NCBI GenBank assembly: GCA_036971715.1
Contig: JAVHJL010000004.1
Span: 3,348,001 to 3,412,000 of the forward strand
DNA length: 64,000 nt
Direction: 5' to 3'
Source of the DNA: Arthrobotrys musiformis
Lineage: Eukaryota; Ascomycota; Orbiliomycetes; Orbiliales; Orbiliaceae
Shown piece by piece: positions 1-12,080 of the stretch. The notes under the pieces are model-generated. The model worked only from the letters and a program-made list of their open reading frames with translations. It did no database searches and was not told the origin of the DNA. The position numbers and the translations under genes are program-made. How positions within the stretch are numbered: position 1 is the stretch's first letter; every line of letters starts with the position of its first letter.

Positions 1-3000
1 AGTTCGAAGTCTCTTCAACACCAGCACATTGCCTCCTGCCAGTTTGACCAAGGCTTGGACCCTCGGTGGCTGGCTTGGAACGCTGGGATGTTCCGGGAGA
101 TCAACAAAGAACGTTAGACTTTTGGCGGCCTGTGCTGTCAAACTGCTTTCGCTCGCTTTGCTACTGGAGCAAAAGATACTTCCAACTACGCCGTCGGCTT
201 CTCTTTCCGCTGAGAAAACAAGCCATCCAAGCCAAAGAAGGGAGGAGGGGGGAAAGGGGACAGGTCGGTATGTTGATTCCAACAATGTCTCCTGCATGAA
301 AAGATTCGATTCAACACTTAGTTTTCGACTCGTCTCACTCGAAATTCCTATTATCGTGGGCTTGCAAAATTTTCTCTCTCGACGCTATCACAGAAATGGT
401 GATATATGGGGCGAATTGGCGAAGATAATCAATTGAGGTTACAATGGCCGACCCTAATTGCTGTGTAGCTCCCCGCCGACCTCCACGTTGTCACATATTT
501 TTCATTTCCGACTGCATTGAGATCCACGCAAGGATAAGTAAGGGTCCTTTTTTTTTTTTTCCCTTTCTCTCTTTCTCTAGTTATGGTTACCACGTGTGGG
601 CTTGCGTGATGAGCGATAAAACGGGAATTCTCAAGATGGTTCGATCCATTGCAAACTGCAAGACAGCCGAGATATTAGATCATCGTGGTTCGATCGAGAT
701 TTACAATGCGACCCAAGCAAATCAGAATTCTCCGATGAGTCCAATGGAGGAGAGAATAGACGAGAAAGATCATACGATATCGGATCCCCGAATGGATTTC
801 CATTCCTAAGTGGCGTTGCGGAGCAAGGAGTACTCGAGTCCAACGAGGCTGCGAGGAGCTCAGATATATCCAACACGGCCGGCGCGGGGCGGCCGGAAGG
901 GGGTTGTTCTTTTCTTGAACTTTGTTCCTGTGTAACACCCAGAACGGGCAACACCGGAGAATCCTTCGGTCCGTGTTCGAGAGATCTATCTCAATCTCAT
1001 CTCAAGAGCAATGGCTAATTTCCACGATCGATCGCAAACCGGCCGCCCAAAAATAACTGTCATTTAATGTTCCTGCGTAACTTGTGTAGATCAAAGGGCG
1101 TAATCGCTATCTTGAAATTAAAGTTGTAGATATCAAGCACGTGTGGATGGCTCTACATTTTGAACTTCGATCTGGGATACTTTTCCGGGCATGCACTAGA
1201 TATAGCTATCTAGATCAAGGCTAACCGTCTGGTCATTTTTTTTTTTTTTTACAAAGAGCCGGAGATAAAGTTTCGTCTAAAATATCGTTCGAGACTCGTC
1301 AGCGCATTAGTATTGGTATGGTTTTTGCGCGCATTTTGCGAGGGCCGGCATTACCGGCATCTGTGAGGCACAAATGATCAGGCTGGCTAACAAGAGAGTC
1401 GTTGCTTATATTGTGAGTAAGCTGCAAAGCTTCCAAAAGTGGGTACCCTTCTGATGAGGGCGGCTGCTAAAGTACTTTATCCAGTCTTGGACTGTAGACG
1501 TCGGGGTAGGTACGCAATGCATCCCGACACGTTTAGCCGTAGTATCAATTAAAACAATAAGAAGACCCCAATAACCTCTGTGCATGTGTGCGCGGGGTGT
1601 CATCGAAGTACGAGTCCTCGAGTGGGGTGTTTCGATTTCCAAGAAACAAAACAAAAAAAAAAAAAACCTGTGCATTCGCCGTCGTCGTAGACGAGATGCG
1701 AGGGCTTTTCCAAGGAGTGGGTCAAGCACACCCATTCGAAGGCGATATTTTGTCAGCTCTACCAATCATACGTCCGAATGGGTTGTTTTTCCCACCTCGA
1801 AGGCTTCAGGTGGCAGAGATCCCGTCTTCGGTTCTTATTAACGAGATGGCCTCGAGTATTGCATCAAGTATCATGTACCCGTGTGATTGACAGTGGCCCA
1901 GATACTGGTCCTTGCATTACGCAGCCTTCCGACGTTTAACAGCAGCTTTGTTTACTTAGTTCTTCCTTTTTCTCGGTGAGCCGTCACATAGTTTCAAGAT
2001 TGTACTACAGAACCTTTCGACTGATACACACAAATGTACCGTCATCTATCCTACATAGCCATCTACGTAAGCACACAAAGCAATGGTCATGGATTGGAGT
2101 TGGAAACCTCCAGTGTGGGGAATGACCTGAACTCCTCTTGCTCTCTCATCCCTGGGAGCTTGTTAGCATGGATATGAGAGATCGAAGCTAAACTTTCCTA
2201 TCTGTGGCTATTTCGTGCAGCCCTCCTGGCCTTCGTAGCTAGGGATGAAATTGAGCAAGGGATATCCATCCCGCCCCTTCCAAAAAAAAAAAAAAAAAAA
2301 AAAAAGAATGTGGGAAAAGAAGAAACGTCACCCCAAATATGGACTCCTCCTCCAAACGACATTTGTCGTATGTCCGTAGTACTATGTCAGTATGTACTTT
2401 CATGGAATACTGTGATTCCAAAGACACAGCTAGAAAACGAGGGGGCAGAGGATCGATCTATCGATCCGCCCAAAGAGCTTTGCAGAACCTGCCAACGGCC
2501 CCGGGTCTGCCGCCAGTTTCTTTCAATCGAGTCCAATCAGCCCAACGGGAAAAGGCTCATTATGCGACCGAAAGAATAATTCTTGAACCCCTGCGTGAAC
2601 TCCAAGGCATTAGAACGTGGTCGTTAGAATACACCGCGCTTCGGCCAACCAGCGGCCAGTTTGGCCAGTCCAGCCCAGGGGTGGTGTACAGGCCCAAAAG
2701 GAATACGGGAGCGAGATAATCGCAACGGGTACCTCAGTAATACAGGAACGGTAACCGCTTCGAATTCTGGGTTTTCTTTTTCCAATTTTTCTAATTCCCA
2801 CCCCATGAGCCCACGATTTCCTTCGTCCCTCTGGAACTCTCCGAGAGAGTGATTGACAATTCACAGCCATCTCCACCGCGAGGATCGACCCAGCCAGTGA
2901 CAAGAGGCCTAGAGGTTATGAAGCCCAATCCGAAAAAGAGATACGTTACAAGGGACCCTCTTTGCTCAATTGATCAAAAGATGGCCTGGTTCGTACTCTC

Positions 3001-3822
3001 CCCTTGCTTTTTCTTTGTGGGAGGAACTTGTGATAAAACTGCTGGCCTGTCTCATCGCGATGTTAGAAAAATGTTGATAATCTTCCCAAAATCCTGCTTT
3101 GTTACTCCTGCTTCCTACTCCTACGCCTCCAGAACATCGCTCCCCTTGCATCCGCCCCCAAAACTCTGCCGTCGATAACCAAGTACCGTTTGCAGTCAGA
3201 TTCACAGCCTATCCGCTATACAACAGCCCCCTCGATTGAATAGTTGCTTAGTTATACCTACAATTGACTAGGCCGGCCAGGGCAGGGTTCTAGCAATTGC
3301 GTCTTACCAGCGCACATACACATACAGACAAGACAGGGTAGAATAGGCATTTGCATTCTGGATGAGTTTATAGAAACATCTATGCCTATGCCCACCACGG
3401 AGCCTGCTGTTTTCTACAAATACCAGCCGGCCCGCCTAGAAGATTTTTGATGCGTGTGTCAAACAATAGTAATAATAAGGCACATTATTCGTTTTTCTCA
3501 CGATTCTAGCTCCCTTCTTTCTTGTTTCTGACGTTATTCGATTTGGGGTTTGTTTGACAAGTTTCGACTGCACCTTGACCAGATTTGAAGATTACTCGGA
3601 GGAAGGTGGATGCAAATATTATCACTTGCATGTTCACTTGCATATAGCTAAACCCATCTTTTTCCCACTATTTTTTTTTTTTTTTTTTTCTCGTTCTACG
3701 ACAACCTTGTACATGAACTTGAGATAGAGTACGGGTTTCATTATTAAAACTCGTACTTAATACCATCGAGTATACGTACTTGCAACTTTGGCGGGCTGAT
3801 AAGAAAGAGGGAAGAAGCCATA
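1..3822. other. gene-free stretch upstream of the first gene
   Basis: I find no convincing gene here. The open frames are short, overlap on both strands, have low-complexity translations and show no family motif. The DNA holds homopolymer runs (T near 548-560 and 1238-1250, A at about 2283-2305, T near 3670-3690) and pyrimidine-rich patches, as is usual in fungal intergenic DNA. The last few hundred bases presumably carry the promoter and 5' leader of the gene starting at 3823. A gene whose exons lie mostly left of the window cannot be excluded. Confidence 0.5.
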
Positions 3823-5495
3823 ATGTCTTCGCATCTTACATCGTCCTCCTCGACGGGAACACTAGTCGAACCTTTCGATTCCTACAATATTAATCTCCAA
3901 CAAACACCTCGAAGAAAATCATCGTCATCCCATGGGTCTTCGGTCACTATGATTACAACCTATCCCTCTAACGAGGAGGAGTTTTCACGATTTCCTGAAG
4001 CAGTCAGGAGAAAGGTACGTTCTTAGTTATACTATACTTTATCCAATACTTCACATGCATATGTGCATATATCCACGTACCTACTTCCTATACCTCTCTT
4101 ATTTTGCCAGCTTGTCTCAATCCGTATTCCCCATTAGACTTATTCGGTGGACCTCGAAGTTTGCTAATTCTTCTCTGGCTTCGGCTCCAACAGTACTTTA
4201 GCAGCGTAGAGCGGCTGCGACTAACCCAAAAGTCGAACAACAATCGATTAGCCTATGCCAACGCAACAGCCTCCTCCGCACGCCCCGGGTCGAATTCCTC
4301 GGACTGTTATAAGAGACTAAGTGTTCTACGGCACCCGCATGGTCATAACAAGAAGGAAGAAGTCAAACCATCAGTGCCCCCTCAACTCTTGCTTGCTGAA
4401 TCCGATGCCCTGTGGTATATGAGATTGCCCGACTCGATCAAGAGGAAGTATTTCTCCAAGGAAGAGCGCAATATATTACAACGGCGATGCCAGGAGCTCT
4501 TCCCTGATGCTGTCGCTGATCGAACATTATATCTTTTACCGCCACGTTTTGCCAACAGGAGTCTAACAACTCTGACAAGTCACTCTTCTGCATCTATTAA
4601 TATCTACGAAACTACTATCGAAAAGGACCATACAAATTTCGACCAATCGTACAAGTATATAGATTTCCTTGACAGGCCTTCGTCCAGGTCAAGCTCTTTG
4701 GAGGATACAACAACCGATTTCTCTTCTCTCGCTCTTCCAATGCAGAACTTCGAACCCACCCCCTTGAAGGCTGCCCCTGCCCCTGTCGACATGGCATCCC
4801 GACGTTCTATGAGAAGGTCAATGTCCTTGACCAAGAACTTCAGACAATCTCGATCATCATTTACTGGATTTGTCTTCACCGCATCCGCACCGACAACCCG
4901 TTCGCATTCACATTCGCACTCACTTTCTTATGATGCTATGAGAGGTTCTCTTGCGGGGACTGGACTCGAGCACGATGCAACATTTTGGCAGGATCCAGAT
5001 GCCCGACACAAATTACGACTGTATCTCGCATCTCCCCAGAATTTCGACGAAGCTATCGAATTTGGCTTCCCATCTCTGGCCAACGATGCCTCGACCAAAA
5101 AGTCTGAGGTTGTCGAGACCGTTTCAATAGTTACCGCCGAAACAGAAGAGAAGGTTTTGAACACTGGTCTTCGACCGCGGCCTGCTACAAGTGGAGGGGT
5201 TGAGTCGAGCTCACGACAAGGCTCGCGGGGTCTCAATGTGCCCTCGAGACTCGATAACCGAGAGATGACATTACGTATGACATTGACTCGGAAGGACCTT
5301 CGGGCTCATGATGATGAGATCTATGGCTGGCAACAACCATTACGAAGCCCTCTCGGCTCACCAGAAGGTCCACTCTCGCCACTTGATACAACCATGCCCC
5401 CTCTGAGTCCCATGGCCATGGTTTCTGGGAATCAAAAGAAGACACCAGCGACTAAAGGTTGGAAGAAAATCTGGAAGAAGATCAGCCACGTCTAA
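3823..5495 (+). CDS. conserved fungal protein of unknown function, Ser-rich
   Basis: Two exons, 3823-4014 and 4194-5495, give about 497 residues. The intron starts GTACGT, has a TGCTAAT branch-like site and ends CAG. Splicing at 4193 rather than at the earlier AGs avoids in-frame stops and joins VRRK to YFSSVERLRL. The N-terminus is Ser/Thr-rich. A central block (around residues 130-170) has the pattern DALWYMRLPDSIKRKYFSKEER, echoing the FPEAVRRKYFSSVERLRL at the exon junction, so it may be a two-copy helical motif. The C-terminal half is low complexity with SP and SPLSP-type sites and ends in a basic tail rich in W and K (GWKKIWKKI). No signal peptide or membrane segment is seen. Proteins of this layout recur in Pezizomycotina from memory, but I know no function. 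A phosphorylated regulator or membrane-associated scaffold is a guess from composition only. Confidence 0.8.
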
Positions 5496-8400
5496 CTGAT
5501 CAACAACTCAACTTCATCATTCCTCATCATCCCCTCAACTACAGAGAACATCTCTTCTCAATTCATCCTATCATGATTTCCCTTTGTTTTCAAAAATAAA
5601 AACCCAACCATAAAACTCGATCATCACGGAAACTCTCAACTTCCATTCATCACATTTCTATTTTGGGGAGGCTATCTGTTTTCTTGACATTTTCGCCGGT
5701 GCATTGGAGTTTTCTTTACTTTCTTTACTTTTTTTTATCAACCATACTTTCGTTTTTCACTTGCACACTCTCGACCCATCGCCAGAAAATATACGATGGC
5801 ATTTTCCTTTTTCGACATCATCTGTGGGGTTTCCGATTTACCGGCATCCATCAAAATCATTTTGCTGACAGCATATTGAGCGTTGATTTTTGCTCTTCCT
5901 TAATTTCCTTATCTTGATTGTAATTTCATAACCTTTTCCTTTTTAGCTTTTGATTTTTTCTTTCTTTCTTTGTCAAAGTCATGATACCAACGGCACGTAT
6001 GCATTCATCCTTTTTTTTGTTAAAATAGCTAGCCTGGGGTCTCTCGAAGTTTTTTTTTATTTGCTTTTCAGTTTCGATAGAGAGGGTTTTTGTTCCTTAT
6101 CCAATTTCACACTCACCAAAAAATGAGTAAGGATGGGGAAGGGCAGAGCAGGCGAAAAAGAGGACATCAGACTCTTCGTCCAATGAGGACGGAGGGAAGA
6201 ATAATTCAATGAAACCAAGAAATTCAATCAAAAACCCCCCAAAAAGAGTACCTGACCGTAAGAGCTCGTACGTGATCATAGCAATTTTTGGTTTCCCCTT
6301 CGGTGATACCGTTCTTGGTGTTGAGAGGGCACTTTCTCACGAAATTTACAAGTTCGGTCTCACTAGCTTCCATGAATTTTAACCGCAAGATGGGTGCCCA
6401 CCAACCACATGTTAAAAACCACCCTGGTTCCTGACTTCATAAACTTGCACACCTCATGATTGTGCATAGTATGATCATAAGATCAACCTCATGTCTTTTC
6501 TTCCTTCAAACAATTGGCTTGCGCTTGAGAGAAAAACTTTCCCCCTTCGAAAAAGTGGTTCTCTAGTACTGTAGTATGGTGGAAGCGAATCGAGGGGGAA
6601 AGGGGATCTCCAACCAATGACTGGGAATAGCTCACTGTGAATCAATAGCTTCAGGAAAATGCTAGCTACTTGGTTAGCTTCATCATCAATCATCCTTTTT
6701 CTTCGATAATTGACAATCTTAAGGCCGAGCTCGGTTGGAGCGGAGGGGCTGGTATACGAGGCAGGGGGCTGATCTGTACCCCTTGGTTCGACCGTTGTGC
6801 CCGTGGCCGTTAACGCACGAAATTTCGGTTCATTGGGAGATATTCTTTTTTTTTCTTGCTCGTTCTTCCAAATACAACGCCAGCCGTTTTCTTCGATGAT
6901 ATCTAATTTCGCTCTTTCTTGAGAGTGAGTGGCTTTTTTTGTCGACTGTACTAAAGAAGCTTAATCGCATCTCATGATCCCAGCCTTCGAGCTGGATTCG
7001 GCACCTGGTCAGTGCTTTTTCCACCTCTCAATTCGAATTCGATAAAGTCTGAGCTGAGGCTATGTAGTATTTTTGGTTTGCCTCTCTTCCTTTCCCTCTC
7101 TCGCTTGGAAGATAGAATATTCCGCGATAGTCTTTTTTTCTCCTCGATTCTTCAATAAAGTGGATGCGCGGCGGAATAACCCACCCGAATGCTGCAGGTT
7201 CTTCCCCCTCCCCAAAGGAGGAGCTTTCGATTTAGTTACTTACCCCTGAAGATATTCTTCCCTATCTGGGAATGCTGCACCGGGCTTCGGTTGCAGCCAG
7301 AAGAGGGATGAGATCATCATCATCCGTATATTCGTTTGGTTTTAACGTTACGTACGTACAGGGGAAGAAAACTGTGGAGTAATATTTGTTCTGTGGAGTT
7401 TCTTTCTTTTTGAACTTTTTGGCCGATGCGGTTTGAATCAATTGAAGGGACTTATCTCGTAAGGCTAAGGGCCCAGTGGGGTGCTTTCCTTTTTTTCTTT
7501 TCTGGCTCACAAAAAGAGTAGTGGGGTTCGCAGGTCTCCTTCCTGTTCCTAGAATTTCGATCCCTCGTCCACATCTGCCAACCTTGTAATGGGGGGCAGG
7601 CTCCACATTTTTTGAACGCCCAGGGGCACTTCCATCCTCATTCGCAATCGAAGCGCCTCGTTTCTGAGGAGGATATCGGTGTGAGTGGAGCCCCATTCTT
7701 TTCGCCCTTGGGGTCTTTCCTTTCCCCTCGCTCACATGACTTTTTGAGACCTTTTTTTTGTGGTGTTTAACTAGTTGGAGCTTATCTTGTTAACCGCGAT
7801 GGGCTCAGATATTTTTTTATATAATATTGAGGATTAGTCTTTTTTTCTTCTCATCAAACGAGGGAGAGGTCTCAGTTTCGACCACTGGTTTTCCAGCGAG
7901 CACCGGTAATTCTACTCGGAACGCGGGAACGGTTGCGCAATTTGATTAAAAACATGTTGGAGTTCAGCTAAGCTAAACCAGCTTTTTTGAATTGATAAAA
8001 GGAAAAGGAAATCAGAGGTCAGAAGGCATTCCTAAAGGCTGAAGCCATGAGGGATATCATATCAAGAAGGCCTGAACGCGGTCCAATCAACGCCCTGCCA
8101 CGTTTTTTTGCCCTCGTGAAATACGGGCTTTTACCAAAGATTTGACGGATAGCCAATCCTTGGATCAAGTTCCAGTTGGGGGTGGGAGGGATAAACCGGG
8201 GTCCTGGGGGGGGATAAGATTGACTCCAATTGAATCGCGCTTTCGAAGAGTCGCGCCGATGGGATTAATCGGTACCCTGCAGCTGCGCAGATGCAGGCTA
8301 TGCATGAGGAGCATATGAGGCCGGCCGATAATCCCTCCTCCATCACTGTTCTATACCTCTTCTATTTTTTTCCTTCTATTTTTTTCCTTCTATTTTATCC

Positions 8401-10728
8401 CGTCGCTGCCTAGCTTTTGAAATAACTAGTAGATACGTTTACTGTGTATGTACTGTGCCGCTTCTAAAAGCATTCGTATCTTATTATTTTTTATTTTTTT
8501 TAAAGACTATAAGATACGGCAGTTCTGCTTCCATACCACCACCTGCAAGACGCATGTTTTAATATAACAAAGAATCTTTTTTACGATGAGATGAGCTCTT
8601 ACTAACTAAATCCATAAATACATACCACTACGTAGGCGCTATATCACGCCCCTGGGCACCTCGAAGCTAGGCGCATGGGGAGTGGTTATGTATACGCGGG
8701 TTTACGGCGCAAAATTATCAGGATGGCTTCCAAGTAGTCAAACTAGCTCGACAGCTGGGATCTAAGAATGCTCCCTTGATATCCAGGTTTTATTCTGACT
8801 AAGATGACTTCTTTTCTGTCCTCTGCGATCTGCGTGTGTCAGAGTTTAATCCCTGGGAACTGTATCCTCCCACAGCGGATTAGTCTCCCGGGGCTGAATG
8901 ATGTGTCGTTGGGATACCCCTGGATAGCTAAAACTGAAGTTGTACCCTGCGATTATGATATCCCCTTGAACATTTGGACGCGAAATAAATCCAACAAGTA
9001 GTTTTGGTTTTGATCTATTGTAAGTGACAGCGCATCGTTGATACACGTATGTTGTATGTTGGTGATAAAGTGCTTCACATCGAAAGGCTGGCTTGTAGCT
9101 GCAGCGGCTTTTCACATGTACGTTTGAGCGCGAGGAACCGGCGGACTAGACCAGTTTCTGCAGTGGCCTTGGTGAGCGATTCACACGAGCCGTGCATAGA
9201 AGAACATCACACGGCATGCATGGCCCAGACCGGCCGCGATGCCGATGCACAGAGACCGCATTTTGCACACCCACCTCGTATATTCATGCGGTATACTTCG
9301 TATCTCGGGGTCAAACATGACATAAAAGACAGGTCGTGACTAATCAGCTAAGAAAACATAGCAAGTAAGCTGTTAGAAAGAGTGCATAGGAGGTACAAAC
9401 ATGTACCGCACTCGAGGTGGTAGTTATGCAAAAGCACAGACGGGACCCTCATCGATTTCGATTAAGCACTTTCCGGCTCCCTCTCGCCAATGCATGTCTC
9501 GAAACGAGAGCGAAGAGAGGGAAAAAGCGGCTAGAAATCTCGGTTCCCTTTTTCGCCCACCGACTCACGGACGGACGCAAGCCAAAGGGGTCCAAACGCC
9601 GCTGTGATGCAGAGAGGGTCCATCGATGGCAGCCGACAGGGCAGCCTGGGCGATTTCGAAGGCACTGCACAGACCTGTCGATGAAGTACTAACCAGAGCA
9701 TCTTACTAAACAAGACCGAGTTTCAATATCAGAAAGCTTTAGTCAGAAATGTCAAAGACGAATCAAACAGCACGGTCACATGTCCTTCCAAGAAGACTCG
9801 ATGAGAAAGAAAGGACTAGAACCCTAACGTTATAACAAACCTTAGCCTCGATCGCAAAATGTCAGTTAGGAGAATGACAAATGACACTCATTACATCCTC
9901 CCCCTCACTTCAATCTTGCGCAAGCCCACGTTTATGTAAACAAGTGCCCTTTGATCGTGAAACGTGGAGCCAGGATGTCCCTACTAACGTACCCTCTACA
10001 CTATTCCCGGTCGAAACGCCGCCTGAGAAATTGGATATTGTAGATCTTTGTGTATTCTGAAGCGCGCCGGTGGACGCTAACGTCGGCAGATTGAACCCAT
10101 CTTGAGTACGTCTACGAAGTACTCTTCCCGTGTGCTGTTGCTATTATAAGTCAACGGACTGGTATTAATGTACCGTGCCGAACGGAGAGAAAAAACAACA
10201 TTACCAGACGATCTTGTAGAAAAAAGTTAAATCCAAGACCTGGGGCTCTAGCTCTGGGCCGGGGAGAATTTACAAGCCACAGGGGGGAACTACTGTGTAT
10301 AATCCCGGGCGCCACACGCGCGGTTGAGGCTGGAAGCTAGGATTCGGGCAAGTGGGTCTCTCTTCGGGGTCACAAAATTATACAATTGCACACGACTAGC
10401 TTACCTATCAAGCTCGGTCAATTTCAGATGAATTGAACAAGCGGGTTTGATACCTTTTGCATTTGAAGCTATTCAAAAGTATCACGAGATTAGTTCACAT
10501 ATTAAGATCTAGATAATCTCGCGATGGTGTTGAGTTTCCCAGTTACCACAAAGGGAAAACCCGTAGAACCATGCGGCTTAAAACCTTTTCCCAAAATTTC
10601 CACAAGAGCAAGCTAAGCTTCACCAATCCCCGTCGCAGAAATGTGAACCACCCCAAACCCCCCCCATCACCACAATCCACACTCCAAACCCAGGCCTTCA
10701 CCATCAACATCACAAGCGGCTCTAAGAG
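5496..10728. other. 5.2-kb gene-free stretch
   Basis: No supportable gene. The longest frame (7262-7735, minus, 157 codons) is Lys/Arg-rich, has no recognisable domain, and lies in DNA with the same T-tract texture as its surroundings. The first few hundred bases are probably the 3' UTR of the preceding gene. A 14-base T-rich tandem repeat sits near 8360-8400. The CT-rich stretch from about 10600 to 10728 is the likely promoter and leader of the Rpc25 gene. A long non-coding RNA or a gene with many tiny exons cannot be ruled out. Confidence 0.5.
8360..8400. repeat. short T-rich tandem repeat
   Basis: A unit of about 14 bases, TTCTATTTTTTTCC, is repeated in tandem, twice complete and once partial. 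It is probably a slippage product in an intergenic pyrimidine tract. Confidence 0.8.
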
Positions 10729-11451
10729 ATGTTCATCCTCGTAAGCACCCACCCCCTCCCTCAAAAACCCCAAATCTAACCCATCAAAGACCCGCCTCAG
10801 CGACCTCATCACAATCCAACCAACCTCCTTCACAACCCCCACCCGTCAAGCCCTCGAAGACCAAATCAACTCCCGCTACGCAAACAAAGTAATCCACAAA
10901 GTCGGCCTCGCAATCTGCCTCCACGACATCCTCAAGTCCTCCGACGGCCTAATCGGCTCCGGCTCCGGCGACGTAAACATCAACGTCGAATTCCGCCTCA
11001 TCGTCTTCCGCCCCTTCAAAGGCGAAGTCATCACCGGCCGAATCGCGAATTCAACACCGAACGGAATCCACGTCCGTCTCGACTTCTTTGACGAAATATT
11101 CCTACCGAAGGACTACTTGTTCGAAGGCAGCGTGTTCGACCACAACGAACAGGTCTGGGTGTGGAGGACCGAAGATGGCGATGAATTGTTCTTTGATAAG
11201 AATGAGGCTGTGAGGTTTAGAGTTGAGGAGGAGGAGTTTATGGATAATACACCCGTCGACCCGGCGTTGAGAGATTCCCTAGCCGATGCGGATATGAAGC
11301 CACCGTATAAACTAATCGTGAGTTTTCCAATACCGTCTGCGAATTGGTATACATCCAGCACAAAGTATAACGGTTTCATTCAACTAACGAGGGTACTTTG
11401 TAATAGGGATCATGCTACCAGAGTGGACTGGGTGTCGTGGCATGGTGGTAA
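10729..11451 (+). CDS. RPC25: RNA polymerase III subunit Rpc25 (Rpb7-like)
   Basis: Stalk subunit of RNA polymerase III, which with Rpc17 helps initiation at tRNA and 5S genes. Three exons: 10729-10740 (only 12 nt, MFIL), 10790-11317 and 11407-11451, together 194 residues; yeast Rpc25 has 212. The family opening MFIL.. is restored only by the 49-nt intron 10741-10789, giving MFIL-TRLSDLITIQP. The N-terminal Rpb7-type domain includes NKVIHKVGLAICLHDI and VEFRLIVFRPFKGEV. The S1/OB-type C-terminal domain includes GIHVRLDFFDEIFLP and EQVWVWRTEDGDELFFD. The second intron (GTGAGT...TAG) links KLI to GSCYQSGLGVVAWW, the typical WW ending. Codon use in exon 2 is strongly C-ended up to about 11040. 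The gene converges with VPS10. Confidence 0.93.
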
Positions 11452-12080
11452 AATACCTACCTATCTACAGAACTGTATAATACTAAGTGTGACGACCATC
11501 ATGATTCTTCTTATAAGCAAAAGCGATATTTAAAGATAGAAATGCATATACGACCGAAGTTCGAGAACTTGGACTAAACATCCTCCCAGAACAATTTTAA
11601 AAATCCCCATGCACATCTAGGAATACGAAAAGCCAACAATAGCAGAGCATACTAATAAGAGGATAGTTGAATCAGCGGCATAAAAAGAAGGAATTCAAAA
11701 ACCCTTTTTGATAAGAAATGTAATCCTATATAAATCTCCTAAAACCATAATGAAAATAGAAAAAAGAACAAAGAGAAAGATCAATCAGCTACCAGGCAAA
11801 GGCGGAAAAGAGAAAGAAAGAGAGTGAGCCTTTAAAAAGATAAGAGTATGAATGTACAGGCTTGAAAGAACCACTCATCCAGAAAAAAAACCAGTACCGC
11901 CTAAGGAAAAGAATTTGATATCCAAAAAAAACGACTGCCTCATAAGGGAAACAGACGAGTTTCTCTTCTTTGTTTCAACCCGCTGATATCGATTGAAAAC
12001 CCCAAAAAAAGTCATTTGGTAAAAGAGACCACAAAATACACTTTTTTGCGCGTGCATAATAAAAAAATAATACTATGGTT
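11452..12080. other. intergenic region between convergent genes
   Basis: AT-rich 3' flank shared by the Rpc25 gene and VPS10. A-rich runs near 11690-11780 and 12055-12070 may supply polyadenylation signals on either strand. No gene seen. Confidence 0.7.

Noticed and set aside
7262..7735. 157-codon minus-strand ORF in the 5.5-10.7 kb gap
   Set aside because: Lys/Arg-rich translation without motif, no intron or promoter context, and base texture identical to the surrounding non-coding DNA.
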